A DNA stretch of 64,000 nt from Stenurella melanura (lineage: Eukaryota; Arthropoda; Insecta; Coleoptera; Cerambycidae). Under the pieces are notes generated by a model that saw nothing but the letters and a program-made list of their open reading frames with translations, searched no databases and was not told where the DNA came from. The stretch covers positions 56,701,795 to 56,765,794 of the forward strand of contig OY757309.1 of assembly GCA_963583905.1 (NCBI GenBank), written 5' to 3'. Of the stretch, positions 46,250 through 55,719 are shown piece after piece (within the stretch, counting starts at the first letter, position 1; every line of letters begins with the position of its first letter). Both the position numbers and the translations under genes were made by a program.

Positions 46250-47520
46250 GCTGTGCTCATTTTCAAGGGTAATCAATTCTGTTTCGGTCTTAGAAAAATT
46301 TTTACAAAAGTTGAAGAAGTCAAAATTCGCATTCGGGCATTAGACGAAATGAGCAAATCCGTGAAAATACACGGCAAGCGTGTGTCAGTTGATCCATTGC
46401 AAATGTTCCAACGCATTTGTCTCTTGAAAAAAGCTATGAAGGCTTGGAGCATTTTTTTGAGGACGAACTGACTGTTGTCTAATAGTGTGGGAATGCTAGA
46501 CTCAACCAAAGCAACTCTCTATGATTTTTTCAATCCCATGGTCGGACCTCCACAATTAAGCAATCCAATATATGTCGTCGATTGAGGTTTCTTATTACAT
46601 CGGGTTGTGTCGACAAAAGGGTTGACCTATGTCGAGATTGTAGATTAATATTTCGTCGAAAGGCGTTGTCGTTTTCGATGGTTATACCAACCCGAATGTT
46701 TGTACGAAGAACCCGGAGCGTCGGCTTTACTGATAACATGAACTCTCACGTGACTCTAAGTAAATTTTTGACAAACAGTTTGAATAAAGAGAGACTGATT
46801 GAAATGGTTGTTACACAAATGAAAAAAAAAACAGAAACGCCAGCCTGTCCGGATGACGCCGAAGCGTTATTGTTCACACTGCAGTTACTTTGACAGAAAA
46901 GAATCCTACTCGAGATGTAGATCATAAGGGACAGGTAGCTCAGTGGTTTAGCGCGTCTAGCTTGCATACTGGCATACCTAGCAAAACAGGTTCAATCCCT
47001 GCTCACTGCGAAATAATTTTAATTATAAAATTATCCCCAAGATGTGGTTCGGACTCCACTATAAACTGTAGGGCCTCGTTTCCCTTTACCTAACACAAAA
47101 TCATTCTGGATTTTCAAGGAGTTACCTCGGTGACTTGAGAAACGGTTAAGAAAACATAAACATAAGAAAACCTAAGTCATAGTGGGAACAGACGTTGATT
47201 TGCTGGTAATAATGAGTCAACTCACGCACGATAAAGAATGTCGAGTATACACTATACATGTTTAAACCCAAATCTGCTAAAGTCCCCGATCGCTATTATA
47301 ATGGAACTGCATTCGTATATGAAAATTTAAGAACGTTTATAATGTCCATTCACGCTTTCTCGGGCTGCGACACAACTTCGGGTATTTACAATTAAAAAAA
47401 ATATATTATAAACCTTGTGTTGGCCAAAACGGAGTTACATGAAATTGGCGAATTATATAACAAGCCCACTGTTTCCAATACTATACTGTTCAATAGTACA
47501 GAATTTTTGAATTACTAAGA
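46250..47520 (+). pseudogene. PIN/FEN-like nuclease-domain protein of long-TIR element (decayed)
   Basis: Pieces in order, across at least three frameshifts or stops: EEVKIRIRALDEMSKSV with VSVDPLQMFQRICLL (46310-46440); GMLDSTKATLYDFF (46492-46533); a D-x-GFLLHRVV piece with an in-frame TGA (46571-46611); VVFDGY (46668-46685); LSKFLTNSLNKERLIEMV (46755-46808); DDAEALLF (46855-46878); VIVGTDVDLLVIM (47176-47214); HAFSGCDTTSGIY (47351-47389). I recall this order from uncharacterised predicted proteins of arthropods and cnidarians. The acidic motifs (D-G-x-x-L-L-H, V-F-D-G-Y, D-D-A/D, G-x-D-x-D-L-L) resemble the PIN/XPG nuclease fold. The function is not established. A SINE at 46928-47170 splits it. 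Confidence 0.65.
46928..47170 (+). mobile_element. tRNA-derived SINE inserted in PIN-like pseudogene
   Basis: GGTAGCTCAGTGGTTTAGCG (46934-46953) is a clear A-box region and GGTTCAATCCC (46989-46999) a B box. A non-tRNA body follows and an A-rich AAACATAAACATAAG tail ends near 47170. The host gene's motifs resume at 47176. Similar ATCATAAGGG and GTCATAGTGGG around the ends may be a decayed target duplication. Confidence 0.7.
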
Positions 47521-48529
47521 GAGAGTAAAGAGTAATGGGAGCGCTAGGCTCCGACCCCGGCATCTCGCTGCACGGATGTTGAACTACCGCTACGTTCTTA
47601 TAACTGCATCACGCGGACGTGCAGGCCCTAATGCAGTTAGAGCTTTGTGGTAAAAATTTTTTAAATTGATTGCTCTTGAAAATGAGCCCGGCCCGAAGTC
47701 CCTAACCCTTTCCCTTGCCCTTCTATGGGCTAAAAACTTTGTGCTCCCTTCCCTCATCTTCTAATCATCCGATCGCAATCTGGCCGGGCTCAAATTAAAG
47801 AGCAGAAAATTCCGCATCCGATGGCGAAAAAATGTCTTGCCCCATCACTTTCCTTCCTGACGAAAAATGACTTTTTCTAAAAAATAAATAAGAAAATCGG
47901 TTTTTCCGCCACCGTTTGTTTATTTATGTCGAGAATTATAAACAAATGATAAAAATTTAAAGTAGGAACATTAATACTCAATGTCGCGTTTGCTGGGCGG
48001 TATGTGGCCAATATTGCGGAAGTTGCAGCAGAAATTTGGACACAGTACTTTGGACCCGACTATCGGGGAAAAAATATATAAGTCGCTTTCTTCCCCGCCA
48101 GAAACACCAAGACCTCTCGGTACATTCCCGCCGCAGCGAAAAGTCCGTATACAAAACCGGACCTTGAAATTACAATATCTCGAGAACCGCTGGACCGATT
48201 TCGACGAATCAATAGTCAGTTTATGCGCATTTGTGAGCCCTTTATTTTTACCCCATGCAATTTTTCGGTCCGAGTCATACTAAGTGTGTTATGTCCGAAA
48301 AACTGATTTCTCGTACCTTTACATGTAAATTTACCCCCCTCCATCACCCGCAAATCGCCCACAGTAGCCACCACAAGAGCGGGGAGGTCAGAATTTATAA
48401 TACTTATCCCAAAAAAAAAGTTTCAAAAAAGCGTTGTGACGATGATTTTGTGTGCCAGATCGACCCCACTAAATATCTTTAGACCTTGCATACAATCTTC
48501 CAAAAAATGGAATTGCCGATTTTTTATTT

Positions 48530-48735
48530 TATGCCTCATAGTGATCACTTTTCTTCAATGGTTTTTGAGAAATTCATGTCAAAGAAAAGTTATCATATGG
48601 ATTTCAGCGTGTAGGTAATTGCTTGCTGAAACATTTTAATCCAAAACATACAAAGTTGAACCTAATTCTACAGGGTGTTTTCCACGATTATTCAAATTAT
48701 TATATTTTTAAACAGTTTTAACTCAATTTTTTCAA
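48530..48735. repeat. dispersed repeat shared with 59680-59900
   Basis: TTTTTGAGAAATTCA, a GTGGAT/TGGATTTCA segment and AATTCTACAGGGTGTT-like sequence recur near 59690-59890, but with the two halves in the opposite order, as if cut from a tandem array. The CAGGGTGT word resembles the TIR-element end at 39655. Confidence 0.45.
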
Positions 48736-48741
48736 ATGGCA

Positions 48742-48757
48742 CCCCCCCCCCCCCCCC
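48742..48757 (+). repeat. poly-C run of 16
   Basis: An uninterrupted run of 16 C followed by TCC in AT-rich sequence. The opposite strand is a G run able to form a quadruplex. Confidence 0.9.
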
Positions 48758-49312
48758 TCCTTGTATTTTTCTTTGACACGAATTTTTTCACTACGACTAA
48801 AGGGTATACAAAAATGAAAAACAAATTCTTGTTTAAAATTTTCTGCTGGATTCGAATTTTGAACTTGCCAATTAATTTGGAATTGCGAAATTGGAGAAAG
48901 AAACATGTTTTTGTGAAAACTCGGAAACGCATGAAAATGTGTATTTTCTTATTTCTCACTCAGTATCTCGAGCTCTGTTGGAGATAATGATCTCAAATTT
49001 TATAAGCATATTCAAGCTAAATTATTTTAACGTAATATCTTTAACGTAATATCTTTTTTTAATATATAGACTATTGCGTGTTGCACAAAATTACGGAAAC
49101 GCATTGTAAAATGTAGGAAGCGAGAAACTTTTTTATTATTAAAGATAGAAAAGTGGTATAACGACAAAAAGTGAAGTTTAAAGAACAAGGAAGTTTTTGG
49201 TATCTATGTGTTTTTTCTTGTTCCGGTTTACTTTACCCGTCGAAAAGTAACAGAAATTATTTTGTTTAATTTCAATTATTAACTGTGAAACAGACATTAA
49301 GAATATTAAATT

Positions 49313-49497
49313 GGTACCGTGAGGTACGGTACCGGTTTCAGTGGCGATATCTCGATCGGCGAAGTGAAGTCTTGTCGGTCGAGTCCATTACTTGGATGGG
49401 TGACCGTATCTGGTTAAGTGGTAGAGTAGCATTAGCTAAACTTTGCCAGGCCGTTATAATAAATAAGACAGTTAAATAAATAAATAAATAAATATTT
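49313..49497 (+). mobile_element. 5S rRNA-derived SINE
   Basis: 49350-49412 aligns with the internal promoter half of 5S rRNA: GATCGGCGAAGTGAAG resembles the A-box region GATCACCGAAATTAAG, and ACTTGGATGGGTGACCG (49390-49406) matches the C-box region almost exactly. An unrelated body follows, ending in an (AAAT)n tail (49474-49495). The tail and body mark it as a SINE3-like retroposon and not a 5S gene. Confidence 0.75.
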
Positions 49498-49704
49498 CAT
49501 TTAGGACCGATATATTTATACACAACCACAGTAAGATTTAAAAAATTATAAGAATGAATACGCGATTTTTAAAGTAATAAAACTGAAAAGAAAATATTTC
49601 AATTTTATATCAGAAATAAAAAATCATAATGCCTAAAAGTAATGATCATATGGACTAGTACATGCAAAAAATTAATTGCTAAGAAAAAAATTAAAATAAT
49701 AACA

Positions 49705-50450
49705 ATAGTGAGGTGGAGCTCCATCCTACATAAACCATAAATTCTGTCTTATGTTTCTGGGTCATGTATTCATTTCATCATAAAGTTCTGTTTCAAGTTT
49801 AGATATGAAGTTAATAACTCATATGGCCCCAATAACTGACCTCCCCTAATTACACACCAAACATTAATTTTTAATTCTTGTTGAAAATGTGATTCCCTAG
49901 GTGTATTTTCCACATTCCAGTAATGGGAATTCCTCCAGTTAAATACTCCTCTTCGGGTGAAAGTTGCTTATCCGTAAATAAAACATTTTCGATAAAATTA
50001 CGATTTATTTTTTGTTTATTTTGAAGAAATTGTGAAAATTCTACACCTGCGGGAAGATCTCTAGGTAACAAATTCTGTACGGGGATAAAATAAAATGGTC
50101 TCAAATCTTCTTTGTGAGGTATTCTAAATATGGACGATTTACTTACTCCAGTAATTGCAGACAATCGCCGTGTGGAAAGTTCAGCATTTTCATAAATTCG
50201 AACTAAAATTTCATCCTCCTGATCGACGGTAATTCTTTTTGAACCCCCTCTTTGTGACTATTGGGACGAAACTCGCCGCTTTCTCCTAATCTGTCACAGA
50301 TATTTTTAAATATTTGATGGTCGTCTGGTAGGGCCCTGTTGGGATATAATCGTAGATATGTACGGCGGGCACGTCTACTACAACCATTTTCTTGTGTGTA
50401 GACGCATACCATATCTCGCATTTCACTGAAAAGTTGTTGTGACGAGGCAT
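49705..50450 (-). pseudogene. Tc1/IS630-like transposase (DUF4817 type), decayed
   Basis: Minus strand. The N-terminal part (50450-50203) has LFSEMRDMVCVYTQENGCSR and YLRLYPNRALPDD, the helix-turn-helix (DUF4817) of a common insect transposase family. After a frameshift comes LSTRRLSAITGVSKSSIFRI, then ENVLFTDKQLSPEE with the first catalytic Asp. Further on are VWCVIRGGQLLGPYEL and, after a stop, RQNLWFM.DGAPPHH with the second Asp. The C-terminal acidic residue is not seen. At least one frameshift and two stops make it inactive. Confidence 0.75.
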
Positions 50451-51755
50451 GATTAATCCAAACAAATTTAAAAACTCAGTGATTATCTAAATCCAACCAA
50501 CACAATACAATAGTACCTAATTGACACAAGTCACCTAGATTTATGTACAACAATCGTTAAATTGCATCCATTAGCATAACCAAATTTTTAGGTATGACAT
50601 TTAAAGAGTAATTGACACAAGCCACCTAGATTTGGGTACAACAATCGTACATCCCTAAATCATAATTTAAATTGGTTGCACTGAATACTTTAAAACCAAA
50701 TATCTCGAAATCGGTTACTCGTAGCGACATTTAGAAGGTATGCCTTTTTAACGTAAAAATGACAGAAAAACAGGAATTTTTATTTACTTTTTTTTTAATC
50801 GACAAGAAAATATGAGGTATAATGACATGCAAACTACCGTGGCGCCCTCTACAAACAACAGCAAAACTGTGAACAGATTTGAATCCCTCGCCTCAAAAAA
50901 CCCCCAAACACCAAATTTTGTTAAAATATTTAACTTTTTAAAGAAATTATTTAAAAAAAAAAACAAAAAATTTTATTTTGACACCCTGTACCTCTGTTAT
51001 TATCAACTTTTGGATTGAGGTAAGTTTGGTTAAATCGTAATATTTTGACGTAAGGAATCTGCCATTGCTATGTGTATAATTACTTATGGGACACCCTGTA
51101 TTTATAGAACACAGAAAATGGTCAATATCTGAAAAACAAAAGACAATTTTTCCTTTGCCCTTAAATTAAAAAAGTTAGATCAAACCTAAAAGCACCATTG
51201 AAATATCCAAAAAATTATCTAGAACGTTCTTCATTGCACCCACCCTTCATTATTTATAATAACGGAGATAACAATACATGCAGTCCCAATTTGGAACACA
51301 CTGTATATCTTATATTTAGTTGAAAATTTATAATTACATTAACAATGTACTTTTGCACCGCGCCCCCCTATTCTACAAAAGTCCATAGATATACTTTAAG
51401 AAATACCTTGGATATTTATCTACAACAATTAACAAGATGTGAATCCCATCTCAAGGTTTCGTTCATTATAATATTTTATCATCCACAAACAGATAATAGA
51501 GATGCGAATTTGTGCAAGATGATTTGATAAGTTTTATGAAGTAAACAGGGGGGGCCGGGCCCGTTAGCCTACCGGTTGGCGTAGCACATGTAACAGCACG
51601 GACGCCTATGTGACGCGAAACCGCGCAGTTGGCTAGTTGTAGCTGAACCTTCAATGCGATCGTATGTTGTTTTTCGCGAGCACGCCGCGCAATTTCAGTT
51701 GTCTTTTTGAAAACTTCGTTCACCCAAACATGGATTGCCTTTTGGTTTGTGAGTT
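50451..51755. repeat. repeat-rich spacer with ACACCCTGTA ends
   Basis: AATTGACACAAGTCACCTAG..ACAACAATCGT is duplicated at 50518-50557 and 50609-50649. GACACCCTGTA occurs at about 50979 and 51086, and CACACTGTATA at 51297, resembling the terminal word of the element at 39655-41826, so several degraded TIR-element ends are likely. Near 51545-51720 GC and CpG content rises ahead of the exon at 51762. Confidence 0.45.
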
Positions 51756-51761
51756 TTAGTT

Positions 51762-51868
51762 ATGTTATCTCAGAGAGAGTACAGTGAAAATTTCTTGGAC
51801 ACAATGTCATCCCCGTGGTACCCGCCACCGCGACCTTCCTACAATTTCATGATGGATACACCTCCTAG
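51762..51868 (+). CDS. candidate first coding exon of an unidentified host gene
   Basis: ATG at 51762, with an in-frame stop upstream at 51750-51752. The frame reads MLSQREYSENFLDTM then SSPWYPPPRPSYNFMMDTPP and ends two bases into a codon (AG) before GTTAGT, a plausible splice donor. An inner ATG at 51804 is also in frame. A short upstream frame starts at about 51730. The preceding 200 bases are CpG-rich, as at a promoter. The Pro/Tyr-rich product is not recognised. Phase and PR-like end match the exon at 26704-26794. Confidence 0.5.
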
Positions 51869-52372
51869 GTTAGTTCAGTAATGTACAATATGTCATTATA
51901 TCATCACTTTTATCGCTCGAGCGTATTTTTGTTGATTTGCAAAATCCGCCGAAGTTGCATAGTGAACATATTCGGGGTTTATTGTCGTGTAATGGTGAGA
52001 GAAGTGATATGTTACAGGCCCGAACGTTATAAGCAGTTGTTGTTTGCTTGAACGTGTACAAATAACTATTTATCATAGTGATGACCTTCGTTCAGTTGCA
52101 GCGACCGGCTCTACTCGATATGGCGAAATAAACAATTTTAATTCTGATAAATTTCAGTTTTGCTTGAGTTGTTTCTTTATTTTTTTTTGTTATTTATTGT
52201 GATTGTTGTTTCAAACTTTAATAAAAATAAACTTTTTGGCCTTAGAATTTGGAAGAAGTTTATTGTTTTATTTTGCAATTCAATGAGAACCGAGACTAGA
52301 CCTGCATTTTCAATTAATTGTCTAGTTATACCGCACAAGGTGATTAAAAAAGTACAAAGGCGATGGTCTTGA
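51869..52372. other. presumed intron sequence, no gene seen
   Basis: AT-rich sequence following the candidate donor at 51869. No gene supported. Confidence 0.35.
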
Positions 52373-53267
52373 CAGCGGCGGATGAAGTAGGGTAAACCGG
52401 CCCGGAAAAGATCAACACCGGCCCCCGGCCTCATTTTGTTATAATAGCCAAAAAAAGGGATTTATTATCAAATAGATAATTTTTTGATATCTGTTGAAAA
52501 TGATAGTAAATATTTGTCGATTTTTTAAAAGCTTTAATATAACAGATTGAAAAATGGAACAACTGTAAATGTACCTCAATGTGTTACTAATGTAAAATGT
52601 CAACATATAGCACAAAATATACCCTGTAGGTATTTTTTTTTTTTTTGACTAAAAAGTATATCGGGTTTTCCTGACTACATTTCAAATATTATTTTCCTGC
52701 GTCGTTTCTTAACTATTTTTTTTTTTTAAGTGACAGCCCTGCATAATTTTCAGTAGAATTTCTTCCTTAGAAATTGGATGATGGATGGGTGAGAAAAAGT
52801 GTTTCTCTGTCGAATCGTGAGAAATTTGTCGTATTTTTTGTGATTACCTAGTATAAAAAAAATAATGGTATAGGTACTTTCCGTTAGAAAATATGTCTGT
52901 TATCAGACCGCTCCTCAAATGATTTTTTTACAAATTTGAGAATTAACTATTCTTAATTCTCAAATTTGTAACTCATTACGTTCCACATTCTACTTGAGAT
53001 GCGCGGAATATTAGAAGAAATTAGTATCTAGTAAAGAGAAAATAATATGCTTCCCGAAACATGTTACTTACATTTTAAAATCATTAAACAGCAGAAAGCT
53101 CAGCTTTTTCAACTTTTGGATTTGGTATTGACCAACGTTGAAATAATTTCTTCTTCGCTGATAAATTTCAAACTATGATTTATTTTGTATGTATCGTAAG
53201 TTCGGCCTCGAAGCTACCGTCCCTTCGGGAAGTCTTCTGGTCTTCTTAAGCGGCCCATCCGCCACTG
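52373..53267. mobile_element. hAT-like MITE (895 bp)
   Basis: The left end CAGCGGCGGATG and the complement of the right end CAGTGGCGGATG form short inverted termini. Flanking octamers GGTCTTGA (52365-52372) and GTTATTGA (53268-53275) agree at six of eight positions, consistent with a decayed 8-bp hAT duplication. No transposase inside. Confidence 0.5.
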
Positions 53268-54720
53268 GTTATTGATGACATTTTCGTGTCTATAGTACAT
53301 ATACAAGTTTCGCACAAGTATTAATACAAGTTTTTTATAGTAACTGCATTTTTGTATATTTGCAAATATATTTCTGGTCGCAAACGTGGCTTTGCGTGGA
53401 CGTTTTAACTGGATTATCCAGTTTTAAAAGTGCCTAACGGCAAATAATAGTTCTCGCGAAGATATCAAATATGTTCCCGTTCTCAGATGTGTTAAGTATA
53501 TTAAATTGGGTTTACGATAGTATAACCATGATTTATTACCATTTAAGTTTTGCAGGCAACGTAATAAATTGTTGGTCAAAAGGAAAGTTAATTTTAATAA
53601 AGACCGCCCAAACATTAAATTTTGATAAGCGGCATAATAAACAACACCTGAAAATTTGCCGGTCATCTTTACCTGACAGGTTTGCATTGTTGAATAATCA
53701 GATGCCTTATTATATCATTATGGTAAGCACAGATCTTATTAACCAGTTTCGTTTTGAAGGCGGTGGTATACGCAAGTACTTACTTAGTATTCAGATGTGC
53801 TGACATTGATGAATGCTCTTATGTTTCTGACTTTTACTGCTCTTTTTCTGTAGAAGTCGTTAAGAATGCGTACATTCTTAGCCGCATCTAAATTTTGCAG
53901 GATATTGTTTAAACCATATTTAAATACTTTTCTAAAACAAACTGCAAATATATCGTAGATAAACACATTTCGACTTCTAATTGTTCAGTTTAAGTGTAAT
54001 GGTTCTACTTACATCTCGTCATAATATTGGATTACGATAATTTTCAGTATCTACAAATAAATTGTAAGAAAACTTCTAAAGTGCCAGGTTGATATGTCAA
54101 CTGGTGTCCCTGTTGGAAACATATCCAACAAATTATAATTATAGTTAATTAATAACAAAGAGATATTATGTAATTATTACTATGCCCCTGTATTGGCAAC
54201 ATATGCATATTTTTGTCCACATGGTACCGTAAGTTAAGTGTATCTTTTTAACACCCTCAACTCACCGTCAGTCTTACGTAAGCCTTGTTTCACATAGGTA
54301 ACATATACCTATATTTGCAGTGCTGCCATTGAACATTGTTTTAATAAATCAATTTTTATGTATTGTGCTCTGCCTTATTCGCATCCAAGTGTGTATAATG
54401 TACCGTTTAAGTTAGTATTAATAAATTGTGATATCAAGTGTATAAACTGTAAATATACAGTGTAAGAAAACAAAAACCAATTAATTTAACATATAGTCCA
54501 CTAATTAATAAACCCTTCATGTGCTTTACCTAAAGTCCCTAAAGATTTCAAAATTTACGGAAAGATGTGCGAGTGACATACTTGATGAAAACAGCATAAT
54601 TTAAGAAACTTGTCAGTAACATCAATAAACAATTACTTCTAGTTTTAATAGTTTGTAAGAAGAATGGTCATAATATAGCAGTCATCTCCGATAAATTTGG
54701 TACACATATGAATGGAAGAT
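53268..54720. other. intergenic, no gene seen
   Basis: AT-rich sequence. The open frame at 53471-53803 is featureless. Confidence 0.35.
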
Positions 54721-54724
54721 GGCT

Positions 54725-55375
54725 GAAGAGATTGGTGTGGACGTTGCGGAACCTACTTGTAGGCTGCCCAGAGTTCTAGGTAGGGCCTCAACCATCATCT
54801 TGACAAAAATTGAATTTGCGCTAGAGGTCTATATGCCCACGAATGCATAGAGAAAGGTATTAGAATGGCGAAGATCTCTACTTTCAGAGAGTCTGCATCA
54901 TTCAAGGCTCTCAGGTCTTACACCTTTGAGTCTGAAATTCCCTAGAAATGAGGACAATCTCTAAGGTGACTGGCAAAAACAACAAAGTTACCTTGATGTG
55001 GGTGCCGTGGCACAAAGGCATAGACAGCAACGAATTAACTGGCAGCCTCTCAACAAAGGTGCTGAAGCCCCATTTTTCGAGCCCGAACCGTTTTGTAGCT
55101 TACCCAAGGGACACATAAAGGCAAAGATCCTAAAATGCGTCAGAAGAAATCCTACTGGAGGAATACTCCAGGCCAAAGACATGGTTATAACTTATTCGAC
55201 AAAGATTCACTCAAGGCCTTTGGAACTCGAAAAGTCTGACTTAACGCTGATGATAGGCCTTATAATCGGCTGTTGCCCTTTGAGATATAATCTTGAGAAT
55301 TTGAGCAGGGCAGAAAATGATAAATGTATATACTGCGACACTCTAAACATGTTGGTTCATGCATGCACCTAGTTG
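54725..55375 (+). pseudogene. LINE ORF2 RNase H and C-terminal finger remnant
   Basis: Fragments in order: KIEFALEVY (start of RNase H), an SFKALRSYTFESEI piece (the FSDS.AALKAL..y region), NKVTLMWVPWHKGIDSNEL near 54985-55040 (VTLVWVPGH.GI.GNE), then AENDKCIYCDTLNMLVHACT near 55312-55371 (CX2C...H...C). Frames shift several times. This is the tail of a different LINE from that at 37862-38425. No reverse transcriptase part remains. Confidence 0.65.
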
Positions 55376-55719
55376 ACACCCACTTCGGCTCTTTACATAG
55401 ATCCGTCTTCTTGTATAGTTAGACTATTACATCGAGAGAGCTGTTTTAATAGATAGCCGAGAACATTATACTTATACACGACTAGAAGAAAGTATTTGTA
55501 GAAACAAGAGCCATTTTTAAACTATGGCTCGTCAAAATCACCAAATGATCTAGTTAATGGTCTCCATTGTTGAATGTCTGTCTATTTCCCTAATCCCTAA
55601 ATAACATTTGGCAAATGCAATGTAATCACAATTAATTGACGTAAAGTCGCATAGCATATTACTACTACAAGTGCAGTAGTACGGGACGGCACAAATTAGG
55701 GAGCAGAGTTTTAGCCTAT

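Larger units (their letters stand above)
45345..48525. mobile_element. long-TIR element enclosing a PIN-like gene
   Basis: Left arm about 45345-46275 is inverted at about 47664-48525. Shared blocks include CAGTTTTTCGGACATA, TCTCGAGATATTGCAATTT-like sequence, and TAGAAGGGGAGGGAGG-like sequence. Arms are about 0.8-0.9 kb and diverged by perhaps 15 percent with indels. The 1.4-kb interior holds a decayed gene and a SINE. Gene position and arm symmetry suggest the arms are the element's termini and the gene its payload or mobilisation gene. Confidence 0.78.

Noticed and set aside
46928..47010. Functional tRNA gene at the SINE head
   Set aside because: A and B boxes are present but the acceptor stem and cloverleaf are not convincing, and a SINE body follows.
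49350..49420. Genuine 5S rRNA gene
   Set aside because: Only the internal promoter half matches, with many changes, and an (AAAT)n tail follows a foreign body.
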